A stretch of 30,859 nt of DNA from an uncultured Christensenella sp. GTDB lineage: Bacteria > Bacillota > Clostridia > Christensenellales > Borkfalkiaceae. The DNA is taken from positions 23,536-54,394 of the forward strand of contig CAJUHC010000007.1 of the NCBI GenBank assembly GCA_910586345.1, read 5' to 3'. The translations under genes were made by a program, and so were the position numbers. The notes beneath the pieces were generated by a model. That model did no database searches. It saw nothing but the letters and a program-made list of their open reading frames with translations, and was not told where the DNA came from. Below are positions 1-8,589 of this stretch, piece after piece. Numbering within the stretch: position 1 is the stretch's first letter; every line of letters begins with the position of its first letter.

Positions 1-345
1 TGTTCCGCCGCAGGTCTTTGCCGTGCGGGCGCCGCCTGTTCGGGATTAGCCGTCCTACGCGGAGGAGCAGACTGTTGCGCGGGGTTCTGCTGTTCCGCCG
101 CAGGTCTTTGCCGTGCGGGCGCAGGCTGTTCGGGATTAGCCGTCCGACGCGGAGTAGCAGGCTGTTGCGCGGGGTTCTGTTGTTCCGCCGCAGGTCTTTG
201 CCGTGCGGGCGCCGCCTGTTCGGGATTAGCCGTCCGACGCGGAGGAACAGGCTGTTGCGCGGGGTTCTGTTGTTCCGCCGCAGGTCTTTGCCGTGCAGGC
301 GCCGCCTGTTCGGGATTAGCCGTACGGCGCGGAGGAACGGGCCGT
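1..345. repeat. 90-bp in-frame tandem repeat, four copies
   Basis: The unit beginning tgttccgccgcaggtctttg recurs at 1, 91, 181 and 271, exactly 90 bases apart, and decays after about 345. The copies differ by only a few bases. There are no spacers, so this is a coding minisatellite and not CRISPR. Each copy encodes 30 residues rich in Pro, Ala, Gln and Arg. The near-identity at DNA level suggests recent expansion and a repeat number that may vary between strains. Confidence 0.95.
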
Positions 346-740
346 ACAGGCGCCTGACGCTGTTGATTAGGTTTGCGCTGAACAGGCTGTTGAGACTGTT
401 TTTCCGCCTTTTGCGCGGCGGCTTTCTCTGCGACATTTTCCTCTTCGATTATTCTGTTTACCAATTTTTCGGCCGCGGTAACTTCGCGGAGTTCTTTCAA
501 AAGAATCTCTGTTCTCTTGGGGTCGTTGCTGTTTTTAAGAAGTTTGATTGTAAGCTCGGTTTCCCTGCGTTCGAGTTTCTTCGACATATCGTTTTCGTCG
601 GTTTCGAATTTCTTGATAGGTTTAAGCGCGATGACGAGAACCATAGCAAAGAGCGCGGTTACGATAATCATTACAAAGAGCAAACCGATAAACCAACCCG
701 TTGCGGAAAGCAGAGCGGGCGAAAGAGTAAATTTTATCAT
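1..740 (-). CDS. One-span membrane protein with 30-residue Pro/Gln/Arg repeats (3' end beyond the window)
   Basis: Unrecognised function. The start ATG at 740 has an AGGAGG ribosome binding site that overlaps the last codons of the surface-protein gene upstream, with a 3-base gap. Residues 15-40 form one membrane span (GWFIGLLFVMIIVTALF...) ending in ALKP. A charged helical stretch follows to about residue 115, then a Gln/Pro-rich linker. From about residue 132 a 30-residue unit (PRRTANPEQAAPARQRPAAE plus about ten residues) repeats four times up to the window edge, so the true C-terminus is not seen. The first 100 residues are clearly homologous to the protein at 5702-6589 (shared GWFIGLL, ALKP and an LRE(V)..A helix). 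By that likeness the repeats probably link to a cytoplasmic domain. The frame is open throughout. A plus-strand ORF over the same repeats is a shadow. Confidence 0.8.
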   Translation of the reverse strand, partial: MIKFTLSPALLSATGWFIGLLFVMIIVTALFAMVLVIALKPIKKFETDENDMSKKLERRETELTIKLLKNSNDPKRTEILLKELREVTAAEKLVNRIIEEENVAEKAAAQKAEKQSQQPVQRKPNQQRQAPVRPVPPRRTANPEQAAPARQRPAAEQQNPAQQPVPPRRTANPEQAAPARQRPAAEQQNPAQQPATPRRTANPEQPAPARQRPAAEQQNPAQQSAPPRRTANPEQAAPARQRPAAE

Positions 741-743
741 ACC

Positions 744-3700
744 TTACCTCCTGTTAAGTTCCGATTTAATCATCTTGCGGAACTCGGCTTCTATCATCTT
801 GTCTCTGCGGTTAAGCAGTACTACTCCGACGATTGCAAGCGCTATCGCAACAACGGCGAATACTATCGTCAGCGCGATAATAGCGGTTTGGCTTACGGTA
901 TCTTCGAATACCGCAAAGTCAACGTAAGCGACCAACTCTTCGAATCTGTCGGAACTTCCGACGTAGGCCTTCAATACGTAAGCCCCCGCGCCGAGAGATT
1001 TCAGCTTGTTGACGTTTATGTTTTCGGGAAGTTCGTCCTCGATAATTATTTTTCCGTTTTTGTCTGTAATCGTTATTACTACGGTGCCGTTGGCGGGAAC
1101 GACCGATAATACTTCCTCAATCGATTTAATCCTACCCGCGTTCCAGCTTATCACGTTGGGTATTTCGTCCCAGCTGTTCTGCGCCTTGACGACTTTGAAC
1201 CGCATAGAGAATTCCATACTCTCGTAATCGTCGGAACCCGACATAGTCGCTTTTATCTCGTAATTTCCTACGTTGAGTTTTCCGTACTCGTCGAGCCCCA
1301 AATCCGCGAGCGTATACTCCCAACCGCTCAGAGAAACGTTATTGTCGTCCAACATTCTGTATTGTATAACGACTTTTTTAGCGTCTCCGTAATGAGGCGC
1401 GTATTCCGGCTTATAAGTCAGATAATCAATCGATTTATCGCCGTACTCCCAGCCGTATACGACGGGGGTTACGTCCCAGTAATTGTCTGCTTTGAGAACT
1501 TGGAAATTGACGGTATAATCGAGCTTTCCGTAATTGCCCTGCGCCGCGCGGAAATAAACGAGCGAATACTTGCCCGCGGGCAGTTCGCCGTTTTCGTCTG
1601 TTAAATCTTCAACCGACGCATATTTCGCCGCGCTTCCGTTTTTGCGGAAATAAGCGTTTTCGATAACTTCTTCCTGAATCGCGCCGACCGAGGAAACGAG
1701 AACGGGTTCGGGCAAGGAAAACATCTTGTCGAAATCGCCGTATTTCCAGCTTTCGATATACGGAGCCGTCTGCCAGATTACCTCGGCAGGACTGATAAAC
1801 AAAGCTCTTTCCGCTCTGCCTTCTTTATAATTCAGCCCTTCGGGACATATCGCGACGAGCGTATAAAATCCGCTGTCCGCCTTTGCAAATTCGGCGAAAG
1901 AATATTTTTTTCCGCTTCCGTCGCTCGATACGAGTTCGAAAGTAAATTGCGACTCGTCCGTAACCCAGTCGGTAGTCCACGAGATTTTATTTTTAACGGG
2001 GTCGTAAGAATTCCAATGCCATTCCGTAACGGAAAGCGTCCTCGTATTGTTTTCCGCTTTTTCTATGTTAAACGAGATTTCAGCATAAACGTCCGCGGGA
2101 TTAACGGCTCCCGACCATCTGTAAAGATAGCACCCCTGACTCTCAACATAATGAGCTTCTCGTACGGTCAGCGCTATGGGATAAGCCCCCGCGTCAATAT
2201 ACGCGTAAGTCTGTTCTATACCGAGCGCCGCCATAGCCGATTTTACTTCGGGGTTCGATTCGTCGTCGAGATATACCGCGCGGTAAATATCGGTATCCAG
2301 ATTCGGCTTTCTCGTTTCGCCGTTATAGACGACGTTCATTCCGTTTACTTCGTTCTGAATATCTTCGATATCGAGCTCGTCGTAAACTATAAGAGTGTAA
2401 TCGCCCGAAAGCGAAACGTAACCGGGCGCGCTTACCCTGTAATAAACCGTATAAACGCCGACGGCGTTGGGAATTATTTTGGGTTTATTCTCGGTTTTGC
2501 CGGCGTAATCGTCAAAGGTATAGTAACCGCCCGAGTTTCCCGTCTTCGAAATCACGTAATAGTAAACTTCAAAACCGCCGTAATAATTTTTATAATCGGA
2601 GCCCGACCATATATTCGGAGCGGAAGGCTTGTCGTGAAGTTCTTTTCCCGCAAGTTCGTCCCAACCCGAAATTTCCGCGAATTTCACGGAAGGGGAATAT
2701 CTGACCTCGCTGACTTCGTCGAAGCCGAGAATATTTTCGAGCTTTAACCCTTCTTCGTTATGATATACGGCGTTCATAACGGTAAACTCGAAAGTCTGCG
2801 TACTTCCCGCGAAAGTGGTTCCTTTTTCGTTAGTATAATCTTTAATGGAAATAGTAAGCTCGTAATCGCCGACGGGAATCGAATCGTTAATTACGTTCCC
2901 GAATTCCGAATAAGGCATATTTCCGCAAACGAGCTTAAACTCGCCCGCGTTCAAATCTTTACGGCTGAGCGTGAACGTCACCAAATTCTCCGCCTCGCCG
3001 AAATTAACGTCGGGCGCGTTGAAAGCGCCGCCTCTGTACGTCCAGACCGACGGCACCGTATAAGGCGAACCGCCTATAACGAGTCCGTTAGAAGTCGCCG
3101 ATACGATGTACCAGGTCTTTGACAATGTAATTTTGTCCGAACCCGTAATTATCTGACCGCTTACTCCAAGTCCGCGTAAAATCGCATCCTCGTCGTTGGT
3201 GAAATCGAATATGTAGTTATTGTCGGCGGGAATTTCGGCTTTTACCGTATAAACGCCCGATTGCGTCGCCGAATAACCCGAAACGTAATTTACCTGCAAA
3301 TCTCCGCCGTAATTTTCGTCCTCCCTCAGCACGATAGTGTGAGGTTTACCGCTGTAAAACAGATACGAAGTAATTACGCGTTTAGGGTCGCTAACAGGTT
3401 TTTTGGACGGGTCTTCGTCGAGATACGGTACCGTATTGCCTTTTTCGTCGGCGTAGAGATAAATATAAGGTTTATCCGAGTCGGTCGAAGCAAGCTCGGA
3501 ATAATCGGAAGAGCCGTCGCCGTTATCTATAAGATTAACCCAATGGAACTTGGCTATATCCGTCTTTGCCCGCGCAACGGTTACTAAAACTTCGCAAGGC
3601 GCGTCCCATTCGCCCAATTCTTCTTTGAGCGTTATTCCGAGAGTGTAAACGCCTGCGTCTTTTATTATTTCGGGAAGCTCCTCCGTACCTATGTAAGGAA

Positions 3701-5432
3701 CGTACCCCGATATGGAAATATTGCAATCCGCTTCGAGATCAGACGTCCAGCCGACCGCCTCGGCGTAACTGATTTCCTCGGTATCGTACACAAGTTCGGC
3801 CGCCGCCGTAAGAGAAGGTTTCTCAACCGTCTTTGCGTAGAGCGTTATATCTCCGCCGACTCTAAGCAACGTATTGAGTTTTGCTCCGTCCACCTTCGAT
3901 GCAGCGGAATACGAAGAATTACTGTACCATACGGAAGTTTTATAGCCTTCCTGAACCGGCATACCGCCGTTTTGAGCCCAAATCTTTCCGTCCTCCTGCA
4001 ATACGTAACGGTAATCTAAGTTATATAGCCTGTAATCGGTATAATTTTCACCGCCGTATACGAGCGTGAGTTCGATTTTATAAGTAAGACTGTCCGAATA
4101 ACCCGCAAGTTTCGTTTCATACTCCGCATAAGCAGTATCGTCGGGAGCGATGAGAACGGGACAGTTAAAGCTGTCGAAAACTTCATCGCCGAACGTTGCG
4201 GCTTCGGGCAGATAGACGGTTTGAAGATTCGTACAGCCCGCAAAAGCGTAACGCTGTATGTTCTTCACCGTTTCGGGAATTTCCATAATTTTAAGAGAAC
4301 GGCAACCTTCGAACGCGCTCGAATATATAGTTTCGAGAAGATACTCTTCTATTACGGTTCCGACTTCTCTTATATACTTATTGAACGTCACGCTTTCGAG
4401 CGAGGAACAGCCTTTGAACGCGCCGGACTGTAAGGAACTTACCGACGCGGGCACGTCTATGGTTTTAAGAGAAGAACACTTCTCGAACACGGACGCGCTC
4501 AGAACGGAAATTTCGTTTTCGTTGAAAGATACCGTTTCGAGCGAAGAACAACCGTAAAACGCGTAATTCCCCAATGCGGAAACCGTTTTCGGCAAATTTA
4601 TCCCCGTAATCTCCGAACAACCGTAAAACGCATAATCTCCTATAGCGGTTATTTTTGCGTTTTCGGGGAATGTTACGCCCGTAAGATAGTCGTCGCCTTT
4701 AAACGCGTCGTTGAAAACCGCGTAACTTTTTCCGTTATAATCGGCGGGCAAAACAGGGTCGGGCTGAGCGCCGGTATAATCGAGAAGATAAATTTCCGCC
4801 ACGGGTTTGCTTTCGTCGGCGTAAAACACGAAACCGTCTGCGTCCGCTTCCCGCAGCTTAGAACCTCCGTCCGCCGTATAAACGTTTTTGACGCTCGGCA
4901 CAACCGTATTGTCTATCGTAACAGAGGATTTATTGTAAATCTCGATAAGTCTGTTGCAACCCGAGAACACCGAACTTCCCAGATAATTCACGCTTGCGGG
5001 TATAGTTATCGAAAAAAGAGAAGAACAGTTACTGAACAAACGCGAATTAATATCGGTCAAGCCTTCGGGAAGATTTATCTTTGAAAGAGAAACGCAGCCG
5101 CTGAAAGCGCCCGTGTTAATTTCCTGTACCATATCGGGAATTATAATTTCCGTAACGCCGGCACAATCTTTAAACGCGCTCATACCGATTGTCGTTACGC
5201 CGTCGGGAATTTGAAGAACGACGTTCTTCTCCGCCGACGCTATGTTTTCTCCTTCTGCCGACAGTCCCGCGCAAGTCCCGCCGGAAATTTCATAATATTT
5301 TGCGTCGCCGAGAACGACGGAAGTTTCGGCAGAAACGTTTAAACGGACGGTGAAAAAAATTCCCGCCGACAAACATACCGCAGATATTACCGCCAAAAGC
5401 GCGCCGCAAAGTTTTTTTGATAAAGCGTTCAT
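744..5432 (-). CDS. BspA-type leucine-rich repeat surface protein with beta-sandwich repeats and C-terminal anchor
   Basis: A 1562-residue cell-surface protein. The start at 5432 has AGGAG six bases upstream and leads into a signal peptide (residues 1-36, ending VSAE). Residues about 65-190 and 230-430 are BspA/LRR_5 leucine-rich repeats with the pattern (S/A)(A/V)F.GC.(S/N)L..I.(I/L)P. About 1,000 residues of beta-rich repeats follow. The last four, about 100 residues each from about 1110 to 1511, share an N.W...P....W..G opening and end in a GxY.L.A strand and F.V. Residues about 1517-1540 are a membrane span, then a basic tail containing FRKMIKSELNRR. The last repeat, span and tail match the end of the 6592-7968 protein. 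There is no LPXTG motif. BspA repeats in other bacteria mediate adhesion, but the ligand here is unknown. It is probably cotranscribed with the downstream partner at 740. Confidence 0.88.
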   Translation of the reverse strand: MNALSKKLCGALLAVISAVCLSAGIFFTVRLNVSAETSVVLGDAKYYEISGGTCAGLSAEGENIASAEKNVVLQIPDGVTTIGMSAFKDCAGVTEIIIPDMVQEINTGAFSGCVSLSKINLPEGLTDINSRLFSNCSSLFSITIPASVNYLGSSVFSGCNRLIEIYNKSSVTIDNTVVPSVKNVYTADGGSKLREADADGFVFYADESKPVAEIYLLDYTGAQPDPVLPADYNGKSYAVFNDAFKGDDYLTGVTFPENAKITAIGDYAFYGCSEITGINLPKTVSALGNYAFYGCSSLETVSFNENEISVLSASVFEKCSSLKTIDVPASVSSLQSGAFKGCSSLESVTFNKYIREVGTVIEEYLLETIYSSAFEGCRSLKIMEIPETVKNIQRYAFAGCTNLQTVYLPEAATFGDEVFDSFNCPVLIAPDDTAYAEYETKLAGYSDSLTYKIELTLVYGGENYTDYRLYNLDYRYVLQEDGKIWAQNGGMPVQEGYKTSVWYSNSSYSAASKVDGAKLNTLLRVGGDITLYAKTVEKPSLTAAAELVYDTEEISYAEAVGWTSDLEADCNISISGYVPYIGTEELPEIIKDAGVYTLGITLKEELGEWDAPCEVLVTVARAKTDIAKFHWVNLIDNGDGSSDYSELASTDSDKPYIYLYADEKGNTVPYLDEDPSKKPVSDPKRVITSYLFYSGKPHTIVLREDENYGGDLQVNYVSGYSATQSGVYTVKAEIPADNNYIFDFTNDEDAILRGLGVSGQIITGSDKITLSKTWYIVSATSNGLVIGGSPYTVPSVWTYRGGAFNAPDVNFGEAENLVTFTLSRKDLNAGEFKLVCGNMPYSEFGNVINDSIPVGDYELTISIKDYTNEKGTTFAGSTQTFEFTVMNAVYHNEEGLKLENILGFDEVSEVRYSPSVKFAEISGWDELAGKELHDKPSAPNIWSGSDYKNYYGGFEVYYYVISKTGNSGGYYTFDDYAGKTENKPKIIPNAVGVYTVYYRVSAPGYVSLSGDYTLIVYDELDIEDIQNEVNGMNVVYNGETRKPNLDTDIYRAVYLDDESNPEVKSAMAALGIEQTYAYIDAGAYPIALTVREAHYVESQGCYLYRWSGAVNPADVYAEISFNIEKAENNTRTLSVTEWHWNSYDPVKNKISWTTDWVTDESQFTFELVSSDGSGKKYSFAEFAKADSGFYTLVAICPEGLNYKEGRAERALFISPAEVIWQTAPYIESWKYGDFDKMFSLPEPVLVSSVGAIQEEVIENAYFRKNGSAAKYASVEDLTDENGELPAGKYSLVYFRAAQGNYGKLDYTVNFQVLKADNYWDVTPVVYGWEYGDKSIDYLTYKPEYAPHYGDAKKVVIQYRMLDDNNVSLSGWEYTLADLGLDEYGKLNVGNYEIKATMSGSDDYESMEFSMRFKVVKAQNSWDEIPNVISWNAGRIKSIEEVLSVVPANGTVVITITDKNGKIIIEDELPENINVNKLKSLGAGAYVLKAYVGSSDRFEELVAYVDFAVFEDTVSQTAIIALTIVFAVVAIALAIVGVVLLNRRDKMIEAEFRKMIKSELNRR

Positions 5433-5505
5433 AAAAAACTCCTTTGTTTAAAAGGCGAATTAACAGGAAATGCTAAAAAACGCAAATTCCTATTTACCGT
5501 CTACG

Positions 5506-5534
5506 ATTATACTATATATTTCCGGATAAGGAAA
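5506..5534 (-). promoter_or_regulatory. Candidate promoter for the leucine-rich repeat gene
   Basis: On the minus strand a perfect -10 TATAAT (5506-5511) lies 17 bases from a weak -35 TTTCCT (5529-5534), about 70 bases before the start at 5432. It follows the terminator of the upstream gene pair, so the second pair probably has its own transcript. Confidence 0.45.
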
Positions 5535-5665
5535 GTGTTTATTTTGGGAATTTTTGACAAATAGCTAAAAAATTTTTACTTTCACAACCGAAAATTTATC
5601 CGTAAACCGTTGCAAAATAAAATTTTATTACCCTCGGTAAACATAAAATTATAGAAAATTCAACA

Positions 5666-5694
5666 AAAAAACGGCGCCTGTCGCGCCGTTTTTT
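5666..5694 (-). terminator. Rho-independent terminator after the first surface module
   Basis: AAAAAACGGCGC, a five-base loop, then GCGCCGTTTTTT. The GC stem is flanked by A and T runs and can work in both directions. It lies just downstream of the stop at 5702. Confidence 0.85.
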
Positions 5695-5701
5695 ATGACT
5701 T

Positions 5702-6589
5702 TTATAACTCCTGTTTTTCCTGCGCCTGTCTTGCAAGTCCCTTGGCGACCAACGCGTCGTCGTCCTCGTAAGGCAGAGCGTAAATAGAATGGTTCGTCTT
5801 GATATACATTACTCCGTAATCGGACATCATAAGAGCAATCAGCTCTTTCGCCTGTTTAACCGATTTAGCGTTCTTTATACGGAAAAGGCAGGGCGTGACT
5901 TCGCTGTATTTTTTGGAAGTGGAATTTTTGACGGGGAATCGTCCCGAATATTCCTCCGCTCTTACAGCAAGATACAGACAAAGCTGTTTACCGCGCATCG
6001 TAAGAGTCGCCACGTTCGTTCTGCCTATATAGAATTTCTCGTTATCCCAACGCATACGCGCTTTCGTCTTTTCATAACAGAGAATACAGTTTTTGAGTTC
6101 GAAATACCAGACCTTGGCGTCGTCGCCCGACTGCATAAGTTTTGCGGTAAAACTCTTTTCGAGCCCGTTCTCGCCGTTTTCGGGCTGTTTGCCGAAAGTC
6201 TGCTCAATCGAAACTTTTTCGTCTTCGTCAAGGCTCATAGCCTCCGCTTCGGTAAGATTGTTATCGACGCCGAGCGACTTCACGACGGGACGTTCGATTC
6301 CGTTTTCCTTATCGAGCAGTTCCTGCACTATTATTTTGGCAGTCGCGACTTCTCTTAGAAAATTCAGCGTTTCAAGATTTTCAGGATTGTGCAGAAGCGA
6401 ATTAATAAGCTCCGCCTCCCTCGCGTTGAGCAGTCTTAACGCCGCCGAACTTTCGGAATCCTCGTCGACTTTATAAGGTTTCAGCGCAATCAGCGCTATG
6501 ACTATAAAGAGCGCGGACAATACAATCATCATTACAAGCAAACCGATAAACCAGCCGTAAGCGGCGGAAATCAATATCGTATTTCCCAT
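5702..6589 (-). CDS. One-span membrane protein with C-terminal cytoplasmic domain; paralogue of the gene at 740
   Basis: A 295-residue protein. I place the start at 6589 because an AGGGGGT ribosome binding site sits just upstream and the first residues lead straight into the span at about 12-37 (GWFIGLLVMMIVLSALF...). An upstream start would overlap the preceding gene by 85 bases. Residues 40-105 are a charged helical region homologous to the protein at 740. Residues about 145-265 form a compact domain with WYFELKNCILCYEKTKARMR, YIGRTNVATLTMRGKQLCLY and CLFRIKN. I believe I have seen similar domains in membrane proteins of uncultured Clostridia, but I know no function. The topology is predicted cytoplasmic for the domain, from the basic and charged side after the span. 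It lies 2 bases after the gene at 6592, so translational coupling is likely. Confidence 0.85.
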   Translation of the reverse strand: MGNTILISAAYGWFIGLLVMMIVLSALFIVIALIALKPYKVDEDSESSAALRLLNAREAELINSLLHNPENLETLNFLREVATAKIIVQELLDKENGIERPVVKSLGVDNNLTEAEAMSLDEDEKVSIEQTFGKQPENGENGLEKSFTAKLMQSGDDAKVWYFELKNCILCYEKTKARMRWDNEKFYIGRTNVATLTMRGKQLCLYLAVRAEEYSGRFPVKNSTSKKYSEVTPCLFRIKNAKSVKQAKELIALMMSDYGVMYIKTNHSIYALPYEDDDALVAKGLARQAQEKQEL

Positions 6590-6591
6590 AT

Positions 6592-7968
6592 TTACCCCCT
6601 GTGCAATTCCTTGGAAACCATTTTGCGGAAACGGTCGCTTATCCTTCTTCTTCTGATTATGAGAAGAGCTATGCAAAGCCCTGCGGCAATCAAATCGATT
6701 ACTGCGAACGTGACGGTCGCGGCGATTATTCCGCTGAGAGCGACCGAATCTTCGAACACGGCGAAATACGCCGTCGTCCTTAAAGAAGAATATTTGTCGG
6801 TGCTTTCCACTTCCGCGATAATTTTGTATGAGCCGACGGCAAGCTTGTTGAGCGCGCTGACGTGCAGAACGTCGCCGTTAGCGTTGATTACGGAAGTTAC
6901 CGTGCTTTCATCGTCTTTAACCACAGTATAAAGCACGTTATCTTTGTCGTCGAGAATAGTGAATTTGACGTTTCCTTTATTCGCGGCGCCGTTCAGAACG
7001 TTATCTTTTACGTTGTAATGCCCCTCGTTCCAGCTCGTAAGCGAAGGTATGACGACCCAGTAATTTTGTATTCTCACGTGGAAAGGAATCATAACCGAAA
7101 GATATTCGCCGTCGTTATCGATTATATAAGCGACGAGCCAATATTTTCCCGCGCCGAGTTTGCCGAGAGAATCGATTGTATAAATGTCGACCACCGCGCC
7201 GTTGGCGTCGGTATTAAACGACGCAAGATTAATGACCGCCGAACCTTTTACGCCGTCGTTATCGTAGTAAACCGCGTACGTTACGTTTTCGAGCCCGACG
7301 TTGGTTTCCGCCTTAATAAGATTGTGTGCGTTTTCGTAGTTTCCCAAAGTCCATTCGTCTATCGTAAGCCCCGTAAGCGTCGATTCTTCCTTCTGCGCGG
7401 GTTCGGTAACTCTGAACTCGAAACTTCTCTTTATAATCTCCTCGTCGGTCAAATATCCGTTGTTGAGTCCCGTGTACTCGCCGTACTCGTCTTCTACTAC
7501 TGCAAGCAGATAATAGGTGCCGGCTTTCAAAGAGACGAGCTTGTCCGAAACGTAAGAAAGAACCAATCCGTTCTCTTCCGTCCTGAACGCTTCTTTGTCC
7601 ATTTCGCCGTTTACGGGAACGGACTTCTCGAACCCGATTGCCGAAAGTCCGTTTTCTCCGCTTTCGTAAATCCTGAAATAGAGTTTTTCGTTTCCGTACT
7701 CCGCCTCTGCGGAAACGACGTATTCGCCGCCGTGGAATTTACCTTGCTCCCATTCTTTTATTTCGATTACGCGGTCTTCGGCTTCGACAAACAATAAAAA
7801 AGCCGACTGCGTAATCCAGTGATTTTCCTTAGGAACGATTTCTTCGCCGTCGTCGGCATAAACCGCGCGAGGCAAAGCGTATCCCAAACCCAAAGCAAAA
7901 CACAACGAAAGAAGTATTGCGAGCAACGCCGCGAAATATACGCGGTTTTTAATAAATGCTTGTTTCAT
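6592..7968 (-). CDS. Secreted beta-repeat protein with C-terminal membrane anchor
   Basis: A 458-residue surface protein of unrecognised function. I prefer the ATG at 7968 (MKQAF...), which has GGAG nine bases upstream and gives a normal signal peptide ending AVYAD. An in-frame ATG at 7983 is the alternative. The exported part holds three beta-rich repeats of about 100-150 residues, each opening with a W near WE.GKF, W.LGNY or W.EGHY, and closing with L.AG.Y.L.A.V and F.V. The last repeat (FAVFEDSV), the membrane span of about 25 residues and the 20-residue basic tail (RRRRISDRFRKMVSKELHRG) match the end of the 1562-residue protein at 744-5432. It is like that protein without the leucine-rich repeats. 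It is first in a pair with the gene at 5702-6589. Confidence 0.85.
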   Translation of the reverse strand: MKQAFIKNRVYFAALLAILLSLCFALGLGYALPRAVYADDGEEIVPKENHWITQSAFLLFVEAEDRVIEIKEWEQGKFHGGEYVVSAEAEYGNEKLYFRIYESGENGLSAIGFEKSVPVNGEMDKEAFRTEENGLVLSYVSDKLVSLKAGTYYLLAVVEDEYGEYTGLNNGYLTDEEIIKRSFEFRVTEPAQKEESTLTGLTIDEWTLGNYENAHNLIKAETNVGLENVTYAVYYDNDGVKGSAVINLASFNTDANGAVVDIYTIDSLGKLGAGKYWLVAYIIDNDGEYLSVMIPFHVRIQNYWVVIPSLTSWNEGHYNVKDNVLNGAANKGNVKFTILDDKDNVLYTVVKDDESTVTSVINANGDVLHVSALNKLAVGSYKIIAEVESTDKYSSLRTTAYFAVFEDSVALSGIIAATVTFAVIDLIAAGLCIALLIIRRRRISDRFRKMVSKELHRG

Positions 7969-8023
7969 CTGCATATTCTCCATTTTCGTGAATTACCTTT
8001 TTAAACAGATAATATTTCAATTT

Positions 8024-8053
8024 ATTCTATCACTTCGCATATATCCGTGTCAA
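8024..8053 (-). promoter_or_regulatory. Promoter of the first surface module
   Basis: Minus strand -35 TTGACA (8048-8053), 18-base spacer, -10 TAGAAT (8024-8029). This is a near-consensus vegetative promoter about 50 bases before the start at 7968. Confidence 0.75.
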
Positions 8054-8079
8054 GGTATTTCAAAAAAATAAACTTTTCA

Positions 8080-8589
8080 TTAATTTTCGATAAGAAATCC
8101 GCGTTCCCTAAGTTTATTCTCTATTTCGTCGAGCGTTTTTTCACTGTCTGCGGTAACGGCGTGATAATGGTATCCGTCGGTGACGGACATAAGCGGTTTG
8201 GACGCGCCCGAGACGAGAGAACGGTACAATTCCTCGACCTGCAAGCGGTTGCAGAGCGAGATATCGGCTGAAATTTTACCGTAAAGTCTGTGGCTTACGG
8301 ATATATCTTCTATTATCCCGCCCGCGGAAATAATTATTTCGCCTTCTTCTATAAGCTCGTCTAGCGAATGACGGCATTTGAAAACGCGCGACGAACGGGT
8401 TTTCAAATTCAGAACGTAACCGCGGTTGGTGGAAATAACGCCGTGACCGTTTGCGCGGAGTATAGCTATATCCTGAACAATAACCTGACGCGAAACGCCG
8501 AACTTCTCTTTTAAAACGTTGGCGGGAACAGGAGTTTCGGTATTGCCCAAAAGGCGGACTATTTCCCGTCTTCGTTCCGCCGATTTCAT
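8080..8589 (-). CDS. niaR: NiaR-type niacin-responsive repressor
   Basis: A 169-residue transcription factor. Residues 1-62 form a winged helix of the HTH_11 type (recognition region FGVSRQVIVQDIAILRANGH). Residues about 70-169 are a 3H ligand/metal domain. The metal ligands known from the Thermotoga TM1602 structure (His-Glu-His-His) appear to be present as H74, E82, H141 and H143 with the same spacing. The family represses NAD synthesis and niacin uptake genes when nicotinic acid is plentiful. The start overlaps the nadC stop by 4 bases (ATGA), making it the third gene of nadB-nadC-niaR. It probably represses its own operon through the palindrome at 10776-10789. Family length is usually 165-180. 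Confidence 0.9.
   Translation of the reverse strand: MKSAERRREIVRLLGNTETPVPANVLKEKFGVSRQVIVQDIAILRANGHGVISTNRGYVLNLKTRSSRVFKCRHSLDELIEEGEIIISAGGIIEDISVSHRLYGKISADISLCNRLQVEELYRSLVSGASKPLMSVTDGYHYHAVTADSEKTLDEIENKLRERGFLIEN

Noticed and set aside
1..345. CRISPR-like array
   Set aside because: The 90-base units abut directly with no unique spacers and stay in one reading frame.
744..900. LPXTG-type sortase anchor in the large surface protein
   Set aside because: The C-terminus has a membrane span and a long basic tail but no LPXTG-like motif.
18..1109. Plus-strand open frame of 363 residues with repeated RRLFGISRPTRR units
   Set aside because: It is the antisense of the 90-bp repeat and of the minus-strand gene pair. 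The minus frames have ribosome binding sites, a membrane span and a paralogue; this one has none.
1947..2747. Plus-strand open frame of 266 residues
   Set aside because: Antisense to the surface protein, with an Arg/Val/Ile-rich, Tyr-rich product typical of reverse reading; no ribosome binding site.
6862..7797. Plus-strand open frame of 311 residues
   Set aside because: Antisense to the 6592-7968 gene, which has a signal peptide, anchor and paralogue.
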